A DNA stretch of 64,000 bases from Eumeta japonica (taxonomy: Eukaryota; Arthropoda; Insecta; Lepidoptera; Psychidae), in NCBI GenBank assembly GCA_005406025.1, contig BGZK01000179.1, positions 62,001 through 126,000 of the forward strand, read 5' to 3'. Shown piece by piece: positions 12,301 through 27,300 of this stretch; the stretch's first letter is position 1, and each line of letters starts with the position of its first letter. The position numbers and the translations under genes were made by a program. The notes under the pieces were generated by a model. That model searched no databases and was not told where the DNA came from. It worked only from the letters and a program-made list of their open reading frames with translations.

Positions 12301-15300
12301 TGTCACCTGTATATGGTATTTAGTAGGTTAGCAAGTGGAATACTTTATTAAGTATCTAATAATTAAACTTGTAATTAATAACTAAAATAAACCTTTAAAT
12401 ATTGTAATTTGAATCAGAAATTACATCATACAAAATACAGTAATTACATCAATCATGTTACTCATAAAACATTTAAATAATATGCATATTTCATCAAGGA
12501 AATTATAAAGTAAAAAATAAAATAATACCCAGCAAATACTGATTATCTATGGTGTACGTTTCCTTTTCTTGAGGGAAGTGTTGGAACAGCGGTCGCATTA
12601 CCGGCATCCCGTCCAAAGTGTGCTCGTAGAATAGTGTGTACCTATTGAGAAAACATGATACATTAGCAATATTTATATCTTTGAGAAGTGATGGACGAAC
12701 AAGAACCAGAAGGCACTGAGTACAAATCTTGATCACGAATCAATTCACCCCGAGTATTAACTTGAATCAAATTAAATCACTGGAATTGCATATTGAAGAG
12801 CATGTAAGCCATTGGTTTGAGACATTAACAAACTAGTCTGTTGTGTTAACTTGCGTTAAGTAACAAAAGTGTTAACACTGGTTATGTTGATATTCATTGT
12901 TTTTCGAGTGCAATGTTGAAATATGAGTAAATGATGATGTAGCTATGTGAAGCGGTATTTTGATAAGATTTTCTACAGCAAAATGATAGGATCCATTGTC
13001 ATTAATATAATATGAAAAACAATAAAAAAAAGCGTGCATGTGTGGGGGTGTGGATGTGTTTGGGCGGGGTGAGGAAGGCACTGTATATGATCTGTGTGTC
13101 TGGTGATAATTAAAATACGAATTTACTTATTTACTCAACGACAACACAAAGGAATTTTGCACGTCTTACCAGAAGTCCAGTAAGGCGTAGCGGCGTCTGA
13201 TAGCTTCTCTGATCAGGCCCATCGTCTGAGCATCGTAGAGCCAGGGCTCGCGCCGTTTGGTCTCGATATGCGAATGCGCGCGGAAGAATGCTTGGTATGC
13301 GCCAGCCTGAGTCGTTGAAGGAAAAAGATTTTGTAACGAGAACGACCACAATATGGAGGATTGGTTGTCACATTCCAAGAGGTTGATGCTCTTTGCTTGC
13401 CAATATCAAACAAAAATATCAAAACACAATTTGGTAGGTAATTTAAGTGGCAAATAAGAAAATTTTAAACAGTTTAAAAAGCGTTAAAGAGAATGTACTT
13501 AAATCGAGCATTCTCCCTTAATTATGAAACTACATAACCTTAAGCCTAGAAAAAGTAATGAATTTAATAAGACCTCACTAATTATAGTTTACAGAAAAAC
13601 CTAAATGAAAACTCTTAGTCTTTAAATTCTCATAGGAAATGGAAAACTTAACTTTTTTTAGGTACTACCAACATTTGCATAAGATTTAAAAATACATAGA
13701 TGCAATGATTTACTACAAGAGTCCAACTCGTACTTGACTGACATAAAAAAAATGTTCATATCAATAAGTATCCTCCATAGTTTAGACGGACCTGGTACCA
13801 CCTCGTCATCAGTTCGGCTTCAGGGTACTTGAAGAAACCACCCACATCCGAACCACAGAAACTAACGCCAGCGACGCTCAGCGACAGGCACATCGGGACG
13901 CTGACAGCCAGGTAACCCCACTCCGCCATATTGTCTCCCGTCCATACAGCTGCATACCTGTCAGTGGAAGTACTTAATACATGGTGACGATCACTAACAA
14001 AATAAAGGTTCTATAAAATGTTTAATATTAAAATCCTTTCCATATCATACATATGGTTTATTTTAGATACCACATGTTTGCATTAATATTCAAATCTTTT
14101 AAAAACAGGTATATGATCTAATTTTAAGAAAAAAAAAAATAGGAAAATCAGATCACATATAACTTTAATTGTAGGACTTGGTACTAGGTATGGTACCTGT
14201 TAGGGCTGATTTTGAGATGGCATAATATTAATAACAAAGATTCAATTTTGGGAGTAGGCAATTTTTAATTGGAAATTCCTTCCTCTTAAAGGATTACTTT
14301 TTTAATTCATCTAATATCGTCACTTTTTAAATTCTTTGTGAAAATTAAGTACTTATTTTCGGTTTTTTGTTTGTTAATAACTTTTGTAATTAAACTTTTA
14401 TATGTTTTTCTAGATGTCACTCTGAATCCAAAAAGTCTCATCCCATATTTGTAATTGCTGTGTGAAAAACTAAAGTTTTTAGATTTGTGAATTAGACTGT
14501 GATAACAAATTACTATTTTATAAGTTTAAATTGCTTTTTTGTGATAAAAAAATAATTTAACCCATTATTTTTCTCATATAAAATTGATATCTGCACTTAG
14601 TCTAATTTACATGTATTTTCAAATGCACAAAAAAACATTACACACAATGATATGTCGTAAAACAAAAGTTGATGCCATTCCATATGCAACTAATAAACAT
14701 CCACATTTTTTGAATAAAAGAAATTTTTTTTCCGCTTACAACTGACCTCTGCGTACCGGCGAACGTGGATCTGGTCAATACAAAAGGCCGATATCGGCCG
14801 TCGGTGCGCGCGAGCAGGCCGTCCTGCGTTGCGCGAATGTACCATAAGCCGTATTCGTTGTGCACATGCCTGAAATTAAATCGGTGATTGAGATGCCATA
14901 TTATAAAAATTTTAAATTGCGATTACATAACACAGCCATCTCTTTCTCTTTCAGTGTGTACTTTCCATTATAGTTTTGGTGTTTTAAGTTATTTTAAAAG
15001 GTTTCCAATAAATACTATGAGCAATAATCTTTTAAAAGAAAACTGTCTTCCAAACGAGCAGTAAAGTGTAATTTTGAAAAAAATTGTAACGTATTTTAAG
15101 TGTTATTCTGTAACCTATGCAATAAGGATATTTGGAATTTGAATTTGCTCAATGGTGAAGTCAAGCAATGAAGCGGCAAACATGTACAGGTCAGTGATTG
15201 GCTGCCAACAACATCACAAATGAGATAGGTTAATTGCTGTGTTTTCCAGTCCATACATCTGCTCAGTATAAAGATGAATGTATATTCGATTTTGACATTT

Positions 15301-18300
15301 AAAAATGATGATTGGTGCAGCTGTTGAGACATTCACGAATTCAACCAGAGGGTAAGAGGGATTAGAAAGAGAAGGCGGGGAAGGCTGTGGTTGCGCTTAG
15401 TATAGTGGAGAAAGTTCTCTGAAAAAACTAACCTGTGCTCCCAGTATGCACTGATTCCTTCGAGACCGTCCTGCGGTGGTTTGTAGTGTTGACAATCCTT
15501 GGGCATCGTCACTTCTGGGCCATTAAAGACCTGAAAAAATGTATACAGTTACAATGGGCCATTGTTACGAAACAAAAATTATAGTATCGACCAAGGCTTT
15601 AACCACTTCTGTAGCATTTGCAACATATAATTATATGACTTATGCTTCATTTAATTTCTTCAGTTGACACATACAAAGTCTCTTAATGGAATGTTTATTT
15701 TCAGTTATTGAACGTCCACTACTTCTTAGTGTTTCTCTCTACATTTCTGCCACACAGGATACTAGGTCACTTGTACTAACGGTAGCCCATGACTTTAATA
15801 ACCTTATTAGTCTACCTAAAGGACCGATCCATGCTGAGAATGTCCAGTTCATGGTCAACACACAAAGAATTTATTTTCTCCAGCGGTTTACATTTCTATG
15901 AGTGAAGTGGTCTACTCATTGCTATTTGAACTCGCTAATTCTGTGAGCTATGTTCTGCAGATGTCTTTATTTCAGGAGCTCAAGTGCGCTAAATGAAAAC
16001 GATCTCACCTGTACTGGCTCTTTTCATCAAGGAAGCGAAATATTCTTAATTAAATCATATAAATTGATAATTTTGTAAATGGATATTGAATACAATATAT
16101 CATGAGGCTACACTCTATTTTCTAGCTATAATGTTAGACTGGGAAAGCCATATTCCACTGACGTACTGGTATTTGAGAAGGTAAAAGTGTTTTGAGGGTA
16201 GTCTGTGCACATGCATAGTGGGATTTTAGAGGAATTTTATTTTTTTTAGAAATTTAGCTTACCATTAGAGCAATGTAAGCTGTACATAAAAATATAATTC
16301 GTCATAAAATAAAAAGATTATTATTGTGTTTTGGATCATTCAACAACAAAACAACATGAATTTAGCTAGCGCTCAAAGACAACTATTTGGACTAAGTCAT
16401 ACACAAAAATTGATTTATTGATATAAAAGAATGCTTTATTTATCCAAAAATCACATAACTAAAGGTTGATAAGATAAAATTATTGTATTTCTTGATGCTT
16501 ATTATTATTATACATTACAATAATTATTATCAGAATTAGGTTCAGGTTTAAAGAATTTCGTTTTCTGCCACTTTTCAAAGGTATTTCAATTCAGACTGAT
16601 ATGCGAATATAAAATCAACATTTGCCTTTTAAAAACAATACATCATTTCATAGATGGATGAAGATTCCATTTTTTATGAAGGAATTTTCTGAAGCTCATT
16701 GGACTTGACTCATGTTTTATACATTTAATGCCACACTATAAATAGGCATGATGACAGTAAGCAAGAATCACTAAAGTTATCTGTTTATCTACTGATACTA
16801 CATTTAATACATGTTGAATTAAATATTTATTTTCATTTATAAGACGAAATTATTAATTTATGTAATAAAATAAAACTACAAAATATAGATGTCCGCTGTG
16901 CTCAGTTGAACACCAATCAAATTGAATTATGTCACGCCTATATACAAACTGTCGCCATATACAAACATAAATTCTGTATGAAACTCAACAATCGCTACAC
17001 TAATTAATTGTTTTAACCTGTATTTAAAGAGCATTTCGTGATTCCTATTGATTTGTTCCTTACTTTTGTATTCTCAATAACAAATTAAGTAATGGAAGAA
17101 GGATTTACCAAGGCAAATACCTCTAATTTACCTAGAGTTGATTTGTTAATGCTAGAGGAGTTCCTAATGTCAAACAAAGACTTCTGTTCAACAGAATTTG
17201 GAAATGTCAAAACTATAATATAATTAACATATTAAAATATTTAAAACCAATCATTTAATATTTGAAGTATATTTAAAAAAGCATGTTTGTTGTTAGAGGT
17301 TATGTTATTTAAATAATGTTTTTATTATATAAAATATGCTTACCTATCCATAAATATTTAAAGGTGGGGCTCCACCTATTTTTGGTCATATCTAATGAAG
17401 ATATTGACTTGGTTTTTCCATTACTGTTTTTGCCTTGTCGGCGAATTTAATATCATCACATGATAATATTAAATCACATATAAAAGTCAAGTCATTGAGG
17501 AATGCAGACTACTTATACACTTTCAAATTCATATCTAAATCAAATATATTTGATTTGTTGCTTTGACTCTCTAGTGCTTACAATAGGGTATTTGACACTT
17601 TTTTGGAAAGTATGTCAAAATATTTAAAACATAGCCATTTTTCACTAGATTTTTTATTTTATCAAAATACGTTCGTTAAGTAGTCCTAAAACACCTTTCA
17701 AATTTTAATCACTTTAAATTCCCGCGGAAACGCTGGTCGCCATGTTATTTCGGTATGACGTCACTATCGAGTAAACAAAACGTCAAATCTAAGGTTAGAT
17801 TAATTAACTTAAATTCGCGTTTTTTGCCATATCTTGCGCTATTAAACGACATGAATCGTTATCATTACTGTTTAGTGACGAATTGTAAAAGTTCTAGTGT
17901 TAAAACCCTGGAAAATTGTTTATCAAAGTGCCAAATGACATCGAAATGAGAACTGTTTGGTTAGAACTCGCAAGACGAGATCGAAATCATTTTCTACGAA
18001 AAGCGATCTGTACTTATGTGAGGATCACTTTAATGTAAGTGTAAATACTTCTATCTATATATTTACAAATATAAATCTAACACCATCTCTATGATAATCA
18101 TAACCTAACAATAATGTATCACACGTTAGTCGTACTTTGTTTTGTTTAGTTGACATAATCATGGCCGATAGCGTTTTTGGTCACTTGATATACAGATTAA
18201 AAAAGTACGAATTTAAACTTAAAATAATAAATGGAAATCGTGATTTCTTGATCGGAAATCAATATATTCCTGTTTCCCATTCAATAAGTTATCATAATTA

Positions 18301-21300
18301 CATACTTTCACATTTTTTTGTTTATAAAGGCAACAACTCTATTCAAATATGTACATAGGCGTGACGTAACAAGCAGGCGCCATGACACCAGGCATCGTTT
18401 TAGCGCTAATTTATAAACATATAATTAAAATAGCATTTGTTTCTAAAAAAACCTTTGTTAATCACAAAAATAATATATTTTTTTCGAAATAATAGATTCT
18501 TAAAAATTTATAAAACTGTTTTTCAAAATCAGTCATCATGCCTATTCTCATTTAGTTTTCTTCTTCATCAAAATCAGATTAAAGACAACTTTATAATAAT
18601 TTTCAATTAAATCTTCCTTATTCAATTGAATCAGTTCTCTTTATAGAATTCTATTTACTTTATCATTATTTGAACAAATTGAAACAATAAAACAAAAGAA
18701 TCATCATAGATCATGCAGAGATGGCTCGTATCATAAGTCATAGCGGCACGTGCGACCCGGCGGCAATTTTTGTCAGAGAAATATCGGTCAAGCGGCATTG
18801 AGACTTGTTTGTTTATTAATAAATTGTCATTTGTTTGTTTTGAAATATAATTAGTCAGTACAGAAGTGTTATTGTAAAATTACAATATGTATTTATTAAT
18901 TTTAGATTCAGGATTAAAGAAAATTTTAGCTGGACATGTAAGAAATATTCATAATTACTAAAACTGGAAATGCGAGAAACAGAACCGTGAATAAGGAAGC
19001 TTTGACTATAAATCAATTTTAAATTATAAAATTAGAATAACTTAAAATTTATCCAATTACAATGGAAATAATCAAATTACATGATTATTACAATTAATTA
19101 TTAAAAGCAATTTCTTTCTAATGTAGAAAAAAGTTTTTAATTTTATTGATGTATATCTTTTTCAAGTTAGAATAAATCAAGATTCTGTTATAAACATGCA
19201 TGTAGTTTCGTCATTGCATTAAATGTACTTACAGATGGTTCATTCATGTCATTCCATATGTGAACATCTTTGCTCGTACCAGGGAAGTTTTCAAAGAGAT
19301 ATCTATCCGCATAATACTTGGAGACGGCAGGATTAAAGAAATCTAGGTAACTGGACGAACCTGGCCAGCACCAACCTGTTGGCATCAAAAACATTGTTTC
19401 TATAATAAGAAATGTCTAATTCACAAGAATTGATAAGGTGGTCATTTTCTGAGTGATGGAGTATGATCTCGATGATTGGAAACAACAAAGCTCTCGTCTC
19501 AAATATGAATAATTGAATTTGTTTCCTTACCAATAAATAAGCTTATAAATGGAATTTTCTAGATTACTACAAGTCTGCACATCTATATAGTGCTCCTGCA
19601 ATTACTAATAATTAATAAATTAATACAGTGTAATCTCAATAACTCGAACCTCGTTAAGTCGAAATCCTCAGTAAGTCGAAAAAAATTGCCATTCCCTTCT
19701 GATGAACCCCTGAATACGCGGTATCTCGAATTATTTAGACTTTGTAAATCGAACAAAATGTTATTTCCCTACGAAGTATTGATAATACGTATTTATATTC
19801 TAGAACTTGAATTTCAAAAAGGGGACTCCGAAGTCGTAGTTGGTAAAATATTATGATGTTTTACTTGGAATTCCCCAAAATAATAGCAATACATTCCAAA
19901 ATGAATGTTCGGGTTCGGGGCTTCTCATCTATTGTTTTTGTCTTATACACGTGCAATGAATGAATACATTCATTAAACTTTCTAAGTAACACAGCTGTGA
20001 ACGTTACGTTTGTTCCTTGTCAACACAGTCATATGTATCTCGAAGTTCTTGTTAAGTCGAAAACTCGTTAATTCGATTTTTTTTTGTATTTCCCTTGACA
20101 TTCGAGTTATTGAGGTTCTACTGTATAATCATTTCTAAAACATCCGTCTCCGACTTACCTTCATAGTCGTTGCCATCCTTGTTCTTCACATAATAGCCGT
20201 TGTCGGTGGCGTCCTCGTGCAGGAAGTAACCGGCCTCCCGCTTTATGTGCGGGTCTATGATTACGACCAACTTCCGCGACTTCGCCGTCAAGTTGGCCAC
20301 CATTTCGGCCGGATGACGGAATTTCTCCAGGTCCCATGTGAAATACCTATAAATAATCTATAGTCAAATGTATGTAACAAAATATTTTAATAATGAGATA
20401 ATGGATGTAAAGCGTATATTACTGGCAACAGCAAGTTAAGGTCTCTCGGGACAATTTTCTTTTAAAATCACTTTTAACAAACAAACATTTTTATTTAAAG
20501 CTGAATTGAAATTTTGGAGTCCCTCATAAAAAGATTTTTTGTTAAATATTAATTTAAAAGTTTTAGACATATTTATTTGAAATTACATTTGGTTCGCATA
20601 ATTGATGAAATTAAATAATGTAATTAGATTAATAAAAGTAAAATCTGAAGCTTTTTCGAAGTTATCTTTTGAGGAAATGATTAAAATGTATTGCAAAGGA
20701 AAAAGAATTTAAAATTAAAGAGTAATATTAAAATATAGAGGAATATCAATCTTTTTTATTATAAAAGAATTTTAGTAACATCCCAAACTTCAATATAAAA
20801 GTAGGCAATAACATTTCAATTAATTATGTGAATAATAAAATATAATTTAACTCTTAGGTGCAATCATCATTCTAAAAACATATTGCCATTGTCTCCTTGA
20901 AGTAAGTTGTACATACTATTAAAACCATCTCCGCCTTTGGTACACATATAGTTTTTTACTGCTTAATTATAAATTATTATTTGCTAACTACCAATTGCCA
21001 TAAATAAAGTTTTATTTATTACAATATATATATAAATATATATATATATATTAGAAGCTGCCTATACTAAAGACTTACTTTTTCCTGTCGGTGTACTCAA
21101 TATCGAGCCAGTACACGTCAACTGGGATGTCGTATTGATCAAAATTCTCATCGAGTGTACGTATATCTTCCTCGTCCACATAGTTCCAGCGGCACTGGTG
21201 GTAAGCTAGGGAGAATTTCTGTTAAAAGTAAAACAATCGATTATCTTCCAACATAAACGTCGATAACGACAAATTGTAAATTATGAACATAGTATCTAAA

Positions 21301-24300
21301 AAATATATCATACTAATATATTTTCTGTTTTATCACATTTTAGTAAATTTTCTATCTAGTAATCACAATTTTGTTTATTTTCATCTATTTCAGCAAATAC
21401 ATTATGATGAGAATAAGTACAGTACTGTACCTCCATAAATCAAAATAATTTTATTTATACTGGATAATTCCAATAAAAATATGCCGATAATATGGTGACA
21501 TTAAAATATTTCTGTATACTTAATTAATTTTCTTTACTCTTTTGTCTGGATTTCGCTATCTTAAAGATTTTCTATTGAAAGTTTTTCACATCAATCCAAA
21601 AGGGATTAATGTTATATATTGATTCATTCAAGAAATGTTAACTTTTTTTTTATACAAAATTCGGAAAATTGAACAGTCATTCAACATACCGGTGGTAGAG
21701 GCGCGACACCAGTCAGCGTAGTATATTGCCTGAAGGCGTCGCCAGGTTTGTCGCCCATGAGCACAAACACATCTACTATGCCACTTTCGCTCATGAACCT
21801 GATGATAATTGCTCACCATTTAAATGAGTATATACAATTTTATAATCATAACACACTCAAACATCATAATCAATCCACGCACTCCAATAAGAACGATGTA
21901 TGGGCATATTATACACCATTGACTTAATGTACCTGATACATATTTGATATTCAAATGTCATTTGAAAAAAAAATATATTAAAAATAAATATCACAATTAT
22001 ATTTGAAAGCTAGGGGGTACCCCTTATGTACTCATAACACCAAATATTTATTGATTTCTGATTGCTAGTTTCAATACAAGCATAACATAATTTCTGTAAA
22101 ATATGCTTATTTATTGAAAATATTAAAATTGGTTTGTCTTGTCGTATATAATATAGATCATGGAAATTAATTGCCAGAAATAAAATGTATATCTATTTAA
22201 ATGACAATATTACTTAATAATTTTAATCAGTTGTTTCGATTTATACTTTTGTTGCTTACCTTGCATCAACTCTTTTTGGTTTCGAGCTACCAGTAACGAG
22301 GTTGACGAGAGAAGACACAACGGTTCCATCGGAGTGATTCTCAACATCTATCCAGGTTTCAGCCGAGTTATGCCAGAAGACACCAACTGTGCGGTCAGGT
22401 CTAAAGGAGAAATTCCAGTTTTAACACGTTTATATATCTAAAATTTATGGAAGTATATGATATATAAACTTATATTTTATACAAAATATACTTTTGCAAA
22501 TTGTCTCAAAATTGCAAATGAATTATCAGGATTATCATTTGTTAACGATATGTGTCCATATTTTAATTGCTATTGCTATTTCAAAGAGTGCATAAATAAA
22601 GAGTTCCAATTTAGCAAATTATAAAAAAGGGTAGTTTCCTAAATATTGTAAAAAAATGACTTTTTTTCAATAATTATAATTTAACAATTGGCATAATTTT
22701 ACAATATTTTTTACTCTGCCGATATTTTGGTAATGCTCAGAAAACATTAATTTTAAGAAATTGATCAAAAAATATTGTAAGAGTTTTTAAAAACTTCTGT
22801 GATATTGCTAACTTAATTTTCATAGCCTCAAACAAACTCTTGGTCAGCTATGAAAGTACAAATTACTGCCCATTCCTTAGTAGATTTCCAAAATAAATCA
22901 CAATAAAGAAATTAAATTTCATTGTGAAATAAGTAATTTTTAGGCTATCATTATAAAAATAATGAATTATATGATATTCATATAAAAATAGAAAACAATA
23001 TTGAAAGTGATGTCTTGAAATGAATGAGAAGTAATAAACAAAAACTTCACAACCATGTAATAACATTCTGGTGTCTTAGAATTTTATGACTGTTTGTTCA
23101 TGACATGATTCTCACTAATGCGGACTCACCCATGTGCATACATGACAGGAATCGAACCATACAATGCCATAGTGCTGTCCAATTCAAACTCAAAAACGTC
23201 CAAGTTATAGAGCCTGTAGGGGTCGCTAGACGTCGTCGTACGTAAATTGAACTTGTCCGTATGTTCAGGGATACCTGTGTAAAATATATAGATGTTTGCT
23301 CTAACACATTTATTTCTGATTACAAGTTTGTACATGCCGTCACAATTATTTATGGTTTACGAGACATAAAATATTTTACATTTTTATTATATATCTTAAA
23401 ATAAGTCCTATAACATACTTTGGTCTAATTTATCACAAAATCATACGAAATAATGAATTTGTTATACCCGGAATTTGGCTTTTCTATAAATTACAAACTA
23501 ATATGGTTGGTTATAACATATATCCTTTTCACATTACTTTATAGTAAAAAAAACTCGATTTTCAATTTAACTTAGTTAAATTAAGTAAAATAGAAAAAAT
23601 TGACCCTGAGCAAATCAGAACATTCTCACTATAGGGTTCTGAAGCCGTTATTACAAATAAATGCACTACAGATACAAAAACTATATTGTTACACCTTTTT
23701 TCCATGTTTCCTGCACATAATAAGTATAAGCACTTTAGTCACCTATAACTAGAGAAACAAGTAGACACCTTGTAGTTTTTGAGTAAAATGCCTGCGACAT
23801 ACAGACGGATATGACGATACTATATGGGTTCCATTTTTACCATTTTGGCTCAAAAACTAAAAAATGCAAGTCTTCTAGTGATTTGAATCACTTGAGGCAA
23901 ATCATTAATTAAAGTTTAAATACTTTATGTATATTCAAAGATTGGGCTAGATTAAGTAACTACATAATTTAAATTATTGTTTGCTAAGCAGTAATCTCAT
24001 ATTTTTTTTTGCAAGTCACATCACTATCAAAATTCAAGGCCTTTCTCATAATCGCATAGAAAAAATATTATCTAAGCATTTTCTATTTGCTATTTGAATT
24101 TGACAGTGACATACAAAGATAACCAATCATGTCCAATGTTGACATGATCCAGGACAAGATGGACATTTTCAATCTTGACATGGCAATGCTTTTCAGATAT
24201 TTCTTAACACCATAGATTGCCGTTCCATAGCATATTTCGTTAAAATTAAGTCCTCATTCAGACATCTAAAATAAATAAATAGCTTCCAAAATATAATCGC

Positions 24301-27300
24301 TTATGATTATTGTAAATACCGAATTTTGAAGGAACTGAATAATAAAAATAAAATTTTCTTTCTAGAAAAAATTTTATATATAAAAAGTTCATAATAATTT
24401 ATATATATGAATATCTACTTTGTATCTTGAAATTGGTGTAAGAATATAGACTTTCATGACTGTAATTTTGAATAGAAATTAATACAATTCTTTCTTTTTT
24501 TCTATATACACACCGTATACGTGGTCAGCATCAGGAAAAGCGACATCGAGCGAAACAGCTTCATTACCACGGGGTTTGCTGTCATGGTGCGATTTGAAGT
24601 TTTCACCCCAAGTGCCTTCTGGTTCTTCCTAAAAAGATTTAAAATAAATTAGTGCGGTATGTTTAATAAGGCGATAACGATCCTGAAGAAAACCTAGAAG
24701 AGTTTAGATGATTTAACAATAAAATGGTTTTCTTTTTGTATTCAGGTAATTTATAATCGACTCCTGAATAGATTTAAAATACATTAATTTGGAATGGGTG
24801 GCAATGGTAATGTTGAATAATAATGATGACATATTTCAAGTGATTTCTATTATTGCCTAAGGAATAAGAATAAATTTAATTTACTTTGACTTAATAAATT
24901 CCTACTGTAATTCCGAAGATGGAGTGGGAAACGTCTCTATATTAAGCTAACTAAAGAAATGATCAAAGTTTGTAAAAATGTAATTGGACTAAAAAAATAT
25001 GTATAGATGTCGTACCCCACTTTATCTCCAAAATACAATAGGAATTTATTTTAAGCCTACTAAGAAGAATCCATGGACAGATTATCTGATATTTTTTTTT
25101 GTCTGAAATAAGTCATTTATATTATTAAAATAATCTCAGCCTCTGGTGTAAATACTTATAGCTTTTTGCTAATTATAAATTATGAGTAAATTACCAATTG
25201 CTGTATACAAAGTTTTTATTCATTTATCTTATCTATGACAATATAATGAATTATACAATAATAAAAATAAACATTCTTCCGCTGCGTGTCATCATAATGT
25301 CTAAATTTAATGTTCTTATGAAGACGCCATAGTGAACAGAATGTGCAGCAATCCATAAATCACATAACACATTTTCCATATTTTAATGCCACGTCTTTAT
25401 GACATTAAAATGTCAAACATTTTCTCGATCCCCTTGTCATAAATATTTTGTGTAAAATAAATTTTAAACCCCTAAAATAATAAAAGTAACCAAACAACTA
25501 AAATAGATAACAGCAATTTTTAGTTGGTTAGATTTATTTAAATACATTTTATTTAATGAAAAAATGAATAATAATACATCTGCATTATTTCCATGTAGTA
25601 CTGAAGTAATCATCGATGGATTCCATTACAGAAATCGATGGAATTGGTTGTGTTGTCGGGATCAATAAGTTAGTTATTTCAACATCTTCATAGATCCTAT
25701 TAGCTTGTCTATCAAAGTTACGATCTTGGAAACTTACACAGGAAATTTTTGATATGTTTACATTTTTGCGTTGCATGTTTATAACTTTTTTCTTAAATAG
25801 ACTTGTAGCAGGAAGATGGGGGAACAAGAAATAGTGAGAATGGAAGAGATACTAGATCACTGGACATTGTGGCTGCTCTTGTACAAGTGTTAAAGGACAT
25901 GTGGGTGAAACATTTTCAATACGAATATAAAAAAGCATGTATCTGCATAACGTGACACCGGGACGCATTGGCCCCTCCACCATGTAATTGCATTTGACTT
26001 GAAAGCATACGCCTCTACCCTTGTAAAGGGAGTTATATGGTTTGTGGATGACCCCCACATCATATCAAAATATAATTCTCAAAAATTACTGACAATGCTA
26101 TTCATACTATGGAGATACTACCTAAATAGACCATTTTTTTTGTCATAGATTAAGCATGTATTAAAATTGTTTGTTTAACATGCTTTTTTATGACATTGAA
26201 CTTTTTAAAAGAGATCTCAAACCTATGTTATTTTTTGGATATTAACTAGAATGTTCTCATTTTTAAGAACAAAGACAATATTATTGACAATTAAAAAAGT
26301 TCTCTTTGCTCAATATAGAACGTGATGTGGTAATAATTTACCAATTAAAATAATACATGATGGTTTTCAAAAACTTGTACCATCAAATGGTATAAAGTTA
26401 TATAAAAGTGAGTAAAAAATTATTTCTAAGTATAAATAAAGAAAAACATGTGATTGTTATCTTTCTTAAAATAAAATTCTTATTATTCAATTTGATTGCA
26501 AATTAAACCACACTTCCAACAGTAAATAAAAATTAGTAATGTCACTTTATGAAACATTAATATGAAATTCATCTAAACAGAATAATAAATTTATTAGCAC
26601 AAATACTAATTCATCATTAAATGTTGATTTATATATTTCCCAGTGATATGAAACAAAGAACATTGCATAGCCTTTGACCTAAAATGATATTATTCACCTA
26701 TTTAAATACTAGATTATTCATTGGACTATATTTAACTAATGCCTATTTACTAGTTTATTGTTTTTAATACACTAGTTTATTTATTGTGTGCCTCATTTTA
26801 TGTTGACATAAAAACTATGTCAACATATAAACTGGCTTATTTATTTAAACATACTTCAAATGGTACGATTCAGAGAGGTGAAATGCAAAATTTATTGCTG
26901 TACATTCAACCACTACCATGAAAAAATATGCTGAATGTTTTATAAGCATCTCAGAAATGAACAAAAGTTGCATGTCTTGTGAAAATAATTGGTTACATTG
27001 TGTATTTATATAGAAAGAAAGGTTGCTGACCAGATATTACAGCATCGAATATCCCCCTCTATAAATACACTAATTTGATTAATTGATGTATTCATACAAG
27101 TTTGTCATTTACATTTTTTCTGTAGGTCTCGTTGTTTACGAGATAATGGCAGAAAAACTAGTATTTTATAAAAAAATAGGTTTAGCGACCCGCACTACCT
27201 CGCCGGTGTGACTTACGATTACACCGCAATGGACACTTTTGTAGAGCATTTGATTCTGAGAAAATCCCGACTTTGGACGAGGTAATATCTTGAAACTGAG

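Larger units (their letters stand above)
15531..19232. other. Large glucosidase intron (about 3.7 kb)
   Basis: The intron between the exons at 15433-15530 and 19233-19375 holds the THAP-bearing inverted-repeat element (16741-18546) and otherwise AT-rich sequence. A GC-rich patch at 18740-18800 is unexplained. Confidence 0.6.
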
